Shown: positions 7,629-15,735 of the stretch, in pieces
Position numbering within the stretch: the stretch's first letter is position 1
Layout: the number at the start of each line of letters is the position of its first letter
Source of the DNA: Streptomyces sp. YIM 98790
Lineage (GTDB): Bacteria; Actinomycetota; Actinomycetes; Streptomycetales; Streptomycetaceae
Reading direction: 5' to 3'
DNA length: 46,374 nt
NCBI RefSeq assembly: GCF_011421595.1
Contig: NZ_WTLH01000015.1
Span: 10,127 to 56,500, forward strand
Notes under the pieces: generated by a model
Databases searched by the model: none
Told to the model about the DNA's origin: nothing
Seen by the model: the letters and a program-made list of their open reading frames with translations, nothing else
Program-made: the position numbers and the translations under genes

Positions 7629-9469
7629 CTGTCGCCTCCTGCGATCCGCCGGATCTCGATCCGGTCCTCGCCGTCGCCGAAGACGGCGACCGGCGTCGAG
7701 TGTTCGAGCGCGTCCTTGACGATGGGGAGGTCAACGGCGTCCCGCCGCACCGTGGGTGAGGACACCACGTAGTCGATGTCGCGGTAGCCGCCCGGCAGCG
7801 TCGCGGTGACGGCCGGGTCGAGGTCCGCCTTGTAGAACCAGATGACGCCGGTGCCCGGCTCGAAGCCCTGGTGCACCAGGTCCAGCCAGACGGCGTCGTC
7901 CACCAGCACCCGGGTGGTGGCCGGCTCGGCCACCTCCTGGCCCATCCACGCCACCGCGGCCCGGTAGGGGGCGTTCGCGTCCTGCGTCAGCGCCGTCTTG
8001 TTGCCCTGGTACCAGGTGGGCGCCACCACGGCGACGGCCGCCGCGCCCAGCGTGACCGCCGCCGTCCAGCGCAGCACGGCGACCGGGCGCCGCTGCGGGA
8101 GGCCCTCCCGCCCGGAGCGGCGCCGCCACAGCACCGCATGGCTGACGCTGGCCGCGCTCGCCGCCAGTACCAGCGCCAGGAACGGCAGCGCCTGGATGAC
8201 GTACATGGCCGGCAGGTAGCCGGAGGGCCGGGTGATGACCACGGCCAGGATCACCACGGCCAGTGCCGGGCCGGCCAGGGCCCGGGCCGTCACCGACCAG
8301 CGGTGCGTGACCACCAGCAGGGCCGCGCCGGCCAGGCCGCCGTAGATGATGACGGAGTCGTAGTAGAGCCAGGACTGCACCACGGCGTGCGAGCCGGTCC
8401 CGGCCTGGAAGAGCGAACCGGAGCCGGGCCGGCTGAGCTGGTAGACGATGCCGTCGATCAGCGAGACATGCCCCGTGCCCGGGAAGAGTTCGTTGTTCAG
8501 CAGCGCGAACAGCGGATACAGCAGCCCGGCCAGCACGCAGGAGGTGATCGCGCCGGTGACGGCGAACTTCCTGGTCTCGCGGTGGCTGTGCCGCCACATG
8601 GTGACCAGCAGCGCGGGCAGCACCAGCAGCATGGTCTCCTTGGTGAGCACCGCGGTGGCGGCGGCCAGGCCGGCGGCGAAGTGGTGCCACAGATGGCGGC
8701 TGGGGGAAGCGGCCAGCCAGAAGGCCAGCAGCATCCACATCACCGCCAGGTTGTCCAGGAAGATCTCCCGCTGGAGCACCACGGAGAGCGGGGAGAGGCC
8801 GAACAGGGCCATGGCGGCCAGCGCCGACCAGCGGGGCAGCCGCAGCCGCAGCGCCAGCGCGTGGACCAGCACGGCACTGGCCGCGCTGACCGGCAGCATG
8901 GCGTACCGCATGGTGGCGACGGTCATCCACTCGGGCGTGATCAGCGAGGGTATCCAGGTGAGGAAGGCGATCTGGAGCCAGCCGACGGGTGGATGGTCGT
9001 ACCAGTAGGTGTAGTGGGCCAGCCCCTCACCCTGCTGCACGGCCCATGCCTGCGCCAGATAGGTGCCCTCGTCGTCGCTGAGGGTGGGGAACCTGGTGAT
9101 GTTCCAGGCCTGGACCAGCATGATGACGGCGAGCAGGCCGAGGCAGAGCAGCACATCGACCCGGGTGGCGCGCGGCCGGGGCAGGTCTGCCGCGGGTATG
9201 CGGGCGGTGCCGGTTCTCCGCCGGGCGGACGCCGCGGCCTTGCCCGCCGCCGTCCCGGTCCCCGTCTCCGGCCCGGTCTCCGGCCCGGTCTCCGGCTCGG
9301 TCTCCGTGGCCGGAGCCGCCGCCGTCACTGCCGTCATCTGCGTGCTCTCCGTGGCTTCGGCGGCTTCGGTCGTCCCGGGGGCCGTGGTCCCGGGGGCCGT
9401 GGTCGTGGTCGTGACGGTCTCGGCAGCCGGACCGGTCTTGCCGGCGGCTGCGGACAGGGTCGAGGTCAC
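7625..9469 (-). CDS. GT39/ArnT-type polyprenyl-phosphate-sugar glycosyltransferase
   Basis: About 614 residues from the GTG at 9469, which overlaps the upstream stop codon (GTGA). The first 95 residues are a low-complexity Thr/Glu/Pro/Gly segment with tandem PETG units. About 10-12 transmembrane segments and an extracytoplasmic C-terminal domain follow. The first periplasmic loop carries SDDEGTYLAQAW and YDHPPVGW, matching the acidic catalytic motif and DHPP motif of GT39/GT83 (PMT/ArnT-like) transferases, which use polyprenyl-phosphate sugars. It is coupled by overlaps to the GT2 gene before it and the DPM1-GtrA gene after it. The likely role is transfer of a side-chain sugar onto a surface polymer outside the membrane; donor and acceptor are not known. 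Confidence 0.85.
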   Translation of the reverse strand: MTSTLSAAAGKTGPAAETVTTTTTAPGTTAPGTTEAAEATESTQMTAVTAAAPATETEPETGPETGPETGTGTAAGKAAASARRRTGTARIPAADLPRPRATRVDVLLCLGLLAVIMLVQAWNITRFPTLSDDEGTYLAQAWAVQQGEGLAHYTYWYDHPPVGWLQIAFLTWIPSLITPEWMTVATMRYAMLPVSAASAVLVHALALRLRLPRWSALAAMALFGLSPLSVVLQREIFLDNLAVMWMLLAFWLAASPSRHLWHHFAAGLAAATAVLTKETMLLVLPALLVTMWRHSHRETRKFAVTGAITSCVLAGLLYPLFALLNNELFPGTGHVSLIDGIVYQLSRPGSGSLFQAGTGSHAVVQSWLYYDSVIIYGGLAGAALLVVTHRWSVTARALAGPALAVVILAVVITRPSGYLPAMYVIQALPFLALVLAASAASVSHAVLWRRRSGREGLPQRRPVAVLRWTAAVTLGAAAVAVVAPTWYQGNKTALTQDANAPYRAAVAWMGQEVAEPATTRVLVDDAVWLDLVHQGFEPGTGVIWFYKADLDPAVTATLPGGYRDIDYVVSSPTVRRDAVDLPIVKDALEHSTPVAVFGDGEDRIEIRRIAGGDR

Positions 9470-10830
9470 CGCAGGACGTCCTCTCGGCCGAGGTGCGCAC
9501 CGACGTGGCGGGTCAGCTCCCATTCGTTGCGGCCGCGCTGCTCGCGCCAGACGGCCCGGACCGCCGCGCCCGCGAGCAGTACCTGGTAGAAGGGGCCGCC
9601 GAGAATGAGCTTGAGGTAGTGGACGAACCGGACACGGAGCCCGTACTGGACGCCGAAGTCGTGCAGGCCGACGACTTCGAAGACAACGGTGACGGTGGCG
9701 GTGAGCAGCGGCAGGAAGGTGAACACGGCGACCCCGACCGGTACGTCGAGGAAGATCGCGGCGAGCACGTTGACGGGGATGATCACGCCGGAGAACGCCT
9801 GGAGGAACGGTGTCATCAGGGTGTAGCGGGCGAGCATCCGCTGGCCCAGGCCGGGCAGCCGGCGCCAGTCCCGCTTCCGGTAGACCTGGAGGAAGCCCTG
9901 ATTCCAGCGGGTGCGCTGCTTGAGCAGGGCGAGCAGGGTGCCCGGGGTCTCCTCCCGGGTCACCATCCTCGGGTCGTAGGCGACGACCACCTTGCGGCCC
10001 TCGCTGGAGAGCCGGACGCCGAGGTCGCAGTCCTCGGCCAGGCAGTCCTGGTCCCAGCCGCCGGCCTGCCGCAGCACGTCCGTGCGCACGAAGACCGTGT
10101 TGCCGCCCAGCGGGATGAACCCCTTCTGGGCGTGCAGGTGCAGCCGGCTGCGGAACCAGAAGAAGTACTCCAGGCAGTTGCGCAGGCTGTACCAGCTGGA
10201 ATGGAAGTTGATGAGCTGCACCCCGCCCTGCACCACGTCCGCCGCGGTGGTGCGGAAGGCGTGGTCCACGTGTGCCAGCAGCTCCGGATGCACCTGGTCC
10301 TCGGCGTCGAAGACCCCCACCACGTCGCCGCGGCAGTGCGGGAGCGCGGTGTTCAGCGCCTTGGGCTTGTTCTTCTTCTCATGGGTGTCCGTGATGACCC
10401 GTACCCGCTCCGGGGCCCGGGCCGCCGCCCGCTCCGCGACCTCGGCGGTCTCCGGGTCGTCGTGCCCGACGATCACCAGGATCTCGTAGTCGCTGTGGGC
10501 CGAGCGGAGCAGCCGGGCCACGGTGTGCTCCAGCACGGCCTGCTCGTGCCGGGCCGGGACCAGCAGGGAGAACGACAGTTGTGCCTCGCCGTCCGGCCGG
10601 CGGAAGCGGGTGGCGGCCAGCACCTCGGGCGTACGCCACGCGTGCATCTGCCACCACAGGGTGAACGCGGCCATCCAGAACAGCGCAAGCGAGACAACGA
10701 CAATGAACGCAGCGGTGAGCAAAACCCCTCCTGGGCCACGCCACGCTCCGCGTGGCGTCACATCCGCACCCGGAAGGCGCACGACGGCAGGCTGCATCAC
10801 CCGCCGAGCCCCCCGGGTCTTCCCCTTCAC
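9466..10830 (-). CDS. Membrane GT2 processive glycosyltransferase (cellulose/hyaluronan-synthase-like)
   Basis: 454 residues. The GTG at 10830 is preceded by GGGGAGA a few nt upstream. One membrane helix (about 35-60) precedes a GT2 catalytic domain with VPARHEQ, FDAED (D175, D178), AEDCDLG (E266-D267) and the processivity motif KQRTRWNQGF (about 304-313). Two to four membrane helices follow (about 335-435). These are the D, DxD, D and QxxRW elements of cellulose-, chitin- and hyaluronan-type synthases, so it probably polymerises and extrudes a glycan. It is the first gene of the leftward operon and lies behind an unusual AT-rich leader. Confidence 0.88.
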   Translation of the reverse strand: MKGKTRGARRVMQPAVVRLPGADVTPRGAWRGPGGVLLTAAFIVVVSLALFWMAAFTLWWQMHAWRTPEVLAATRFRRPDGEAQLSFSLLVPARHEQAVLEHTVARLLRSAHSDYEILVIVGHDDPETAEVAERAAARAPERVRVITDTHEKKNKPKALNTALPHCRGDVVGVFDAEDQVHPELLAHVDHAFRTTAADVVQGGVQLINFHSSWYSLRNCLEYFFWFRSRLHLHAQKGFIPLGGNTVFVRTDVLRQAGGWDQDCLAEDCDLGVRLSSEGRKVVVAYDPRMVTREETPGTLLALLKQRTRWNQGFLQVYRKRDWRRLPGLGQRMLARYTLMTPFLQAFSGVIIPVNVLAAIFLDVPVGVAVFTFLPLLTATVTVVFEVVGLHDFGVQYGLRVRFVHYLKLILGGPFYQVLLAGAAVRAVWREQRGRNEWELTRHVGAHLGREDVLR

Positions 10831-11545
10831 GCACTCTCCCCAGTGCGTCGCTCGTGGCGAGGCTTAGAGGCTAGGGAAAAGAAATTGTCCGCGTGAAGGG
10901 ATTTTGCATGAACTTTGGATTTACGGATCTCCCAGTCGCACCAGCAGGTGAACTCTTTACCTTTCACACACCTTTTCGCGTGATGCGTGCAGTAGGCATA
11001 TTAATCAATGTGTACGGCTCGTTGCATTCATATGATCGGCTCGCAGGCGCACGGAGGGCGCACGCCGTACCCCTGTGCTTCACGCCCTGGTCCCTCTCCC
11101 AGGGGCTGCTGTGACTGCTGATCCCCGAGTGCCCCCCGGTGCTCCCGGGCGTCCCGTTGCTTCAGGGGTGACAGGGGAAAGAATTCCCTTCCGCCGCCCG
11201 GCAGAGTTCCTTTGTATTTCCCCTCCCATTACCTGAACTGGATTCACCTTTACCGGTTCTCCATGTCTGTGCCGGGTCGTCCCGCCGCCTTCCGGGAGAA
11301 ATTCCGCACGGAAGACGGTCGACCCCGGACCCGCTCCCGTACCCCAGCGGCACCGCATCCCCACCCTTGCGGAGGGTACGGCTGATTATCGACGGTCATG
11401 GATACAGGCCCCCTTGCCCGCGGCCGGTGGCCGCTGCAAGCATCCCCGGCGTGCGCTCTGCGGCGGCCGGAGCACGGGACAGACTCCGGCCGGCCCCCAC
11501 CCGTCGGTTCTGTCTCCTGGACGACCCCACAGGAGTGCAATTCCC
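10831..11545. promoter_or_regulatory. Divergent intergenic region with AT-rich island
   Basis: About 715 bp separate the polysaccharide operon (leftward) from the small secreted repeat protein (rightward). Positions about 10875-11045 are strikingly AT-rich (runs such as CATATTAATCAATG), whereas the surroundings are above 70% GC. This is where the operon's promoter and any nucleoid-protein binding (Lsr2-type silencing is a possibility) would be expected. A 73-codon reading frame at 10893 has AT-ended codons unlike real genes here, and I do not call it. No riboswitch could be matched confidently. Confidence 0.5.
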
Positions 11546-12031
11546 ATGCTGCGATCGAAGCTCCGGTCCATGCTGCTCGGCGTCGGCACCGCCTCCGTCA
11601 TGCTCGGTACCGCCCTGGCACCGACCTCGGCATCGGCGGCGGCGCCGGCCGCGCCCGCCGCCCCGGCACCGGCCGACGTGTCGGCCGCCGCCGCGTTCTG
11701 GTCCTGCACGGTCCCGTCCGGCTACACCTACACCAACACCCGCAGCACCCTGTCCTGCTCCACCACCGGAATCCGCACCCAGTACTACGTCCAGCCCCCC
11801 GCGGACGGCCTGTGGGCGTGCACCACCATGTCGGGCTACACCTACACCGACACCCGCACGACCCTGTCGTGCTCCACCAGCGGAACCCGCACCATGTACT
11901 ACCTGCGCACCCCCTCGACGGGCCTGTGGGCCTGCACCGTCCCGCCGGGCTTCACCTACACCAGCACCCGTACCACGCTGTCCTGTTCCACCAGCGGAAC
12001 CCGCACCATGTACTACCTGCGGCAGCTCTGA
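11546..12031 (+). CDS. Small secreted protein with three 38-residue Cys repeats
   Basis: 161 residues. The ATG at 11546 follows AGGAG at about 10-nt spacing. A signal peptide ends near ASA (about residue 33), and an Ala/Pro linker follows to about residue 50. The rest is three consecutive repeats starting at each Trp: W-x-C-T-x(4)-G-[YF]-T-Y-T-x-T-R-x-T-L-S-C-S-T-x-G-x-R-T-x-Y-Y. Each repeat has two Cys 17 residues apart, suggesting one disulfide per repeat, and many Thr/Tyr residues. Repeats 2 and 3 are almost identical. I do not recognise the family. An extracellular binding or structural role is an inference from the architecture only. It is divergent from the polysaccharide operon, which makes a cell-surface link possible. 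Confidence 0.8.
   Translation: MLRSKLRSMLLGVGTASVMLGTALAPTSASAAAPAAPAAPAPADVSAAAAFWSCTVPSGYTYTNTRSTLSCSTTGIRTQYYVQPPADGLWACTTMSGYTYTDTRTTLSCSTSGTRTMYYLRTPSTGLWACTVPPGFTYTSTRTTLSCSTSGTRTMYYLRQL
11699..12028 (+). repeat. Three tandem 114-bp coding repeats
   Basis: Units start at 11699, 11813 and 11927; the first two are exactly 114 bp (38 codons) and the last is cut short by the stop codon. The conserved stretches at DNA level (for example GGCTACACCTACACC) point to a recent in-frame duplication. Confidence 0.85.
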
Positions 12032-12035
12032 CGGC

Positions 12036-12056
12036 CCGTCCGCACCGCGCGGACGG
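12036..12056 (+). terminator. Hairpin just after the repeat-protein gene
   Basis: CCGTCCGC (12036-12043) and GCGGACGG (12049-12056) form a perfect stem with a 5-nt loop, starting 5 bp past the stop codon. Confidence 0.6.
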
Positions 12057-12072
12057 CCCCGGCCACCACAAC

Positions 12073-12106
12073 GGGGACGACGGCTCCGCACCCGGCCGTC
12101 GTCCCC
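12073..12106. terminator. Bidirectional terminator between convergent genes
   Basis: GGGGACGACGG (12073-12083) pairs perfectly with 12096-12106. It lies between the rightward secreted-protein gene and the end of the leftward BrkB gene, and is followed by a C tract (a G tract on the other strand). Confidence 0.55.
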
Positions 12107-12150
12107 CCCCCGCCCGCGCCCCACCCGTCCGCCGCGGCCCGGCAGCAGGG

Positions 12151-13161
12151 CTACGGCTGCTGGTGCCGCGGGCGCACCGGGCGGTCCCGCCGGTCGGCCG
12201 GCACCCGGCCCGGGCCCGCTTCCACATCCGCGTCCCTGTCCGTCTCCGCGTCCGTCTCCGTGTCCGTGTCCGCGCGGCGCGCCGCGATGCGGCCCAGCTC
12301 GACGGCGAACTGCGCTCCCGCCAGCAGGGCCAGATTCGTCATCCACATCCAGATCAGGAACACCACGGTGCCGGCCAGGGACCCGTACAGGCGGCTGTAG
12401 GTGCCCAGACCCGAGGCGAAGGCGGCGAAACCGGCCGAGGCGGCCAGCCAGCACACACCGGCCAGCACGATCCCGGGCAGCAGATGCCGCAGCCGCCGGG
12501 CCTGCCGGGGGCCGCTGCCGAAGAGCACCAGCACCATCAGGGTGGCCGCGCAGACCAGCACCGGCCAGCGCAGCAGCCGCCAGTCCACCGCCTCCGCGCC
12601 CCGCACCCCGAGCCCGTCGCCGACCAGACCGGCCAGCGCCCCCGGCGCCACCAGCACCGTGACGCTCGCGGTCATCAGCAGCAGCAGGACGACCGCCGTG
12701 GCCAGAATGCGCGGCGCCTGCCGCCACGGAGTGCGGTGGTCCGTCACCCGGTACAGGCCGTGCAGCGCCCGCCGGAAGACGGCGAGGTAACTGACCGCCG
12801 ACCACAGCGCGCTGGTACCCGAGCCGATCGCCACCAGCAGGGCCGCGGCCCGCTCCTCCGCCCGGTCGCTCAGGGCCTGGCGCAGGGTGGCACCGGCCTC
12901 GGCCGGGACCCACGCGGTGACGTGCTCGACCAGGCTCCCGGTGGCCTCGGGGCTGGTCAGGCCCGTTACCGAAATCGCGCAGACCAGGGCGGGCAGCACG
13001 CTCAGCACCGCGTAGTAGGTCAGGGCGGCGGCCCAGTCCGTCACATCGTCCCGCCACATCGACACCGGCGTCGCCAGCAGGGCGGCCCGCCGGTCACGCC
13101 ACCGCCCGGCCTGCGCGCCGTGACCGGACCGGTATTCCGGCGGCGGCGGACGTACTGCCAC
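12151..13161 (-). CDS. YihY/BrkB family inner-membrane protein
   Basis: 336 residues. The GTG at 13161 is preceded by GGGGAGGAGG about 9 nt upstream, which decides the start over the much longer open frame. The family core is present: WRDDVTDWAAALTYYAVLSVLPALV (about residues 36-60, in pieces), six membrane helices, and the conserved C-terminal YGSLAGTVVFLIWMWMTNLALLAGAQ region (about 265-290). The tail is charged and rich in Asp/Arg. BrkB/YihY proteins were once misnamed RNase BN; their role is unclear, with serum resistance or transport proposed in other bacteria. It stands alone. The 250 bp between its start and the decayed genes at 13416 show no gene. Confidence 0.88.
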   Translation of the reverse strand: MAVRPPPPEYRSGHGAQAGRWRDRRAALLATPVSMWRDDVTDWAAALTYYAVLSVLPALVCAISVTGLTSPEATGSLVEHVTAWVPAEAGATLRQALSDRAEERAAALLVAIGSGTSALWSAVSYLAVFRRALHGLYRVTDHRTPWRQAPRILATAVVLLLLMTASVTVLVAPGALAGLVGDGLGVRGAEAVDWRLLRWPVLVCAATLMVLVLFGSGPRQARRLRHLLPGIVLAGVCWLAASAGFAAFASGLGTYSRLYGSLAGTVVFLIWMWMTNLALLAGAQFAVELGRIAARRADTDTETDAETDRDADVEAGPGRVPADRRDRPVRPRHQQP

Positions 13162-13415
13162 GGCGCAGCCTCCTCCCCTGCCCACGACGGCCGCCCGCGC
13201 CGCCAGTCCCTGCGCGGAGCGCCCACACCCGCTGCACCTGCCCACCCCCGGCCCGGCACATGCGCTCCCCCAGGGGGGGAAGTGCCCGGGTCCGGCCGCC
13301 GGGCCAGGGCCCCGTCCACCGGGCCGGGGTCCCGGACCGCGGGCGGGATGCCGCGAGCGGGATGGCCGGCGCCCGGGCAGTCGGCAGGGCGTCGGGCAGC
13401 ACGTGGAGCCGTGGC

Positions 13416-13685
13416 TCAGTCCCTGTCCCGGCTCTCCCAGCGGTCCCGGAACCATGTCAGGGTCTCCACGAGCAGCTCGTGGTTGCGGTCCTTCTCCAGC
13501 ACCGACAGGCGGAAACCGGGACGCAGCTCCAGCTTGCCCTCCGGGATGTCGACGCCCTCCAGCTCGTTGAGGCGCCTGAGGAGTTCGGCGCGCTGCGCGC
13601 GGTCCGTGAACGGCCGGCGCGCGGCGAGGTACGGGAACACCACCTCCGTGGTGCCACCGCGCCCGCTGCCCGGGTAGAGCGTCAT
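13416..13685 (-). pseudogene. 89-codon remnant following the DUF262 pseudogene
   Basis: This short frame (start MTLYPGSGRGG, then VVFPYLAARRPFTDRAQRAE and a Leu-rich C terminus) begins with an ATG overlapping the stop codon of the preceding fragment. The amphipathic C-terminal part (LRRLNELEGVDIPEGKLELR, then PGFRLSVLEK) has good protein-like composition and third-position GC. It looks like the end of a larger protein joined here by a deletion. I cannot name the parent family. Confidence 0.4.
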
Positions 13686-14770
13686 CGCGCGTTGGCCACC
13701 CCCGGTGTGCTGGCGAGATGGCTGCCCACGGCCTGGGCGCCGGAACCGATGAACGCCGCGAGATCACCGTAGGACGTCCAGGTGCCGTGGGGCAGCGTGG
13801 CCAGCACCTGGTGGACCAGTTGCCAGTCCCGGCTCCGCTCCGCACGTCCGACTCCGCGCAGCGGGGCGGGCCACAGCGCGATGGCGCGATCGGCGAGTTC
13901 GTCGGCCCGGGCGCGGATCTCCTTCGCGCCCCAGCGGTCGGTGGCGACGATGCGGCGGTTCATCTCCAGGTGACTGCCCCGGAGCAGATCCTGTTTGCGC
14001 TCGAAGGGGTGGTTGGTGTCCGTAGCTCTCCTCCAGCCGCTGGAGCACCATCTTGCGCTGATGCCAGCGACCGTACTGGTAGAAGGGCGCCTTGTGGATC
14101 TTCTCGCGCAGTTCGTCGTCGTCGGGCCGGAAGCGGTTCTCGGCGGAGAGGAGCTGGTGCAGCCCGTCCGCGACCGGCATGTCGAACGGAAGCTGTCCGG
14201 GCACTGCCTGGAAGATGCGGTTGAGGTTGTTCGTCGGCACCCGGCACATCATCCGGCGCACCAGGAAGCTCTCGATGTACGACATCGCGCGGGCCGTGTC
14301 CGCGGAGTCCAGGTCCCCGCGCTCGCGCCGGTCGAGTAACAGCATCAGCGCGGGATAGGTGCCCTGGGCCTGCCACGTGTGCAGGCGGTGCAGAGGGGCG
14401 CGGACCGAGTCGTCCGGCTCCTCTTCGGGGTGGAGAATCCGGCGGAAGAGGGCGCCGCGGCGGTACAACTCCCTGATGTACCCCTCGATCTCCCCCTCGA
14501 TCGCCGTCCGGCTCGCCGCACCGCGACGCTCGAAGCGCTGCTGCTGAGCGGCGTACAGATCCTGCCGGCGCACCCGGTCGTCCCCGTCGAGCACCAGTTG
14601 CAGCCACATGAGCTGTTCCAGCTCGTCGTTGCTCAGGCTGTCCTGCAGCGGAAGCCAGTAGGTCTCGTACACGTGCTCGCCGCGGGTGGGCAGCTTCATG
14701 AACAGGTAGTCGCGCAGGAGATCGGCCTGGCTCAGCTTGAGGCCGGTGTTGTTCAGCGACTCGAAGTGCC
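13682..14770 (-). pseudogene. Decayed DUF262 (GmrSD-type) restriction gene with MGMT-like domain
   Basis: Reading leftward from about 14770, the frame gives HFESLNNTGLKLSQADLLRD and then DYLFMKLPTRGEHV, a hallmark segment of DUF262/GmrS-type proteins, and continues to EESYG near 14025. A single-base frame change there is needed to continue as DTNHPFERKQDLLRGSHLEM, then RIVATDRWGAKEI. After it comes QVLATLPHGTWTSYGDLAAF and GSGAQAVGSHLAS, an alkyltransferase-like (MGMT) DNA-binding motif. The frame stops at 13682 before the usual end of that domain. The N-terminal DUF262 catalytic part (with the DGQQR-type motif) is absent. The gene is therefore truncated at both ends and frameshifted. The family normally acts as type IV-like or modification-dependent nucleases in phage defence. 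Confidence 0.72.
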
Positions 14771-14872
14771 CCGGTCCGTCATGGGCGTCGCGGAGCGCGC
14801 CAACGCCTCCGCCTGGACCCTGGCCCCCGGCGAGGGCCGCCCGCCGCGCCCGGTAGCGCAGGGCGGGGTCGG

Positions 14873-15243
14873 TCAGCGCTGCCGGGCGGGCTCGTCCTGC
14901 TCGTAGTGCTCGTACGCGGTCTTCAGCCCGGTGCAGACCTCGGCCGTGGTCTCGAACAGCGCTTGGGCCTTGGGTTCGGTCACCTTGCCGATGTCCTCCC
15001 GGGCATGCCCGATGACCTCGTCGAGCATCTCCTTGGAGGGTCCGGCCGTCGCGGTGACCGACCCGTGGCTACGGCCCGGCCCTCTGCCCCGAGGACTTCG
15101 CGGGCCGGTTCGGCCCGTGCCCTGCGGTCCTCGGCCAGCGCCTTGCGGCCGGCCTCGGTCGCCCGGTGCACCCGCCGGACGCGGCCGTCGACCACCCGCT
15201 GTTCGGAGGCCGGCGGGCCTTCGGCCTCCGCGCGGTGCAGCCC
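14873..15243 (-). pseudogene. PadR-family regulator remnant and adjoining fragment
   Basis: From about 15243 leftward one frame reads LHRAEAEGPPASEQRVVDGR, then VRRVHRATEAGRKALAEDRR. This is the second half of a PadR winged-helix domain without its first half. A second frame ending at 14873 encodes EMLDEVIGHAREDIGKVTEP, then KAQALFETTAEVCTGLKTAY, a helical fragment with no credible start beyond an internal ATG at 15028. Both look like leftovers of small genes. The roughly 100 bp between 14771 and 14872 hold nothing I can assign. Confidence 0.5.
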
Positions 15244-15267
15244 CGCGGCCTGCGGGACGGTGCGGTG

Positions 15268-15687
15268 TCACCCGGCCGTGCGGGCGTCGATGTCGGCGAT
15301 GAGGGCTTCGATGCGGGTGCGGATCTGGTCGCGGATGGGGCGCACGGCCTCCACCCCCTTGCCGGCGGGGTCGGTCAGTTCCCAGTCGAGGTAGGTCTTG
15401 CCGGGGAAGACGGGGCAGGCGTCGCCGCAGCCCATGGTGATGACGTAGTCCGACGCCTGGACGGCTTCGGGGGTGAGGACCTTGGGCTGCTGTCCGGAGA
15501 TGTCGATGCCTTCCTCCTTCATGGCCTCGACAGCGGCGGGATTGATCTGTTCCGCGGGCAGGGAGCCGGCGGATCGGACGTCGATGCGGTCACCGGCCAG
15601 GTGGCGCAGGTAACCGGCGGCCATCTGGGAGCGTCCGGCGTTGTGGACGCAGACGAACAGCACGGAGGCGACGGGGGTGGTGGTCAC
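15268..15687 (-). CDS. arsC: Arsenate reductase ArsC (LMW phosphatase fold)
   Basis: 139 residues. The N-terminal P-loop VCVHNAGRSQMA (C-x5-R) is the catalytic motif of the low-molecular-weight tyrosine-phosphatase-fold arsenate reductases. The second redox/substrate region MGCGDACPVFPGKTYLDWEL (about 93-112) supplies further cysteines and the general-acid Asp. It reduces arsenate to arsenite, probably with thioredoxin or mycothiol as reductant. It is the second of two arsC genes read leftward, 48 bp after the longer one, and divergent from arsR-acr3, so the four genes form one arsenic-resistance unit. Confidence 0.92.
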   Translation of the reverse strand: MTTTPVASVLFVCVHNAGRSQMAAGYLRHLAGDRIDVRSAGSLPAEQINPAAVEAMKEEGIDISGQQPKVLTPEAVQASDYVITMGCGDACPVFPGKTYLDWELTDPAGKGVEAVRPIRDQIRTRIEALIADIDARTAG

Positions 15688-15735
15688 GGGCGTGGTCTTC
15701 CTTGTCGGGCAGGGGTGTGTGTGCGGTTGTCGTGT

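Noticed and set aside
10893..11114. 73-codon rightward frame in the AT-rich island
   Set aside because: Codon third positions are AT-rich and random, no ribosome site, no family features; it follows from low GC rather than coding.
11160..11340. Leftward stretch with GGAGAACCGG and GGTGAATCC, reminiscent of a ydaO (c-di-AMP) riboswitch
   Set aside because: The other conserved blocks of that riboswitch (including CAGCTAAC near the 3' side) are absent, and it is about 400 bp from the gene start.
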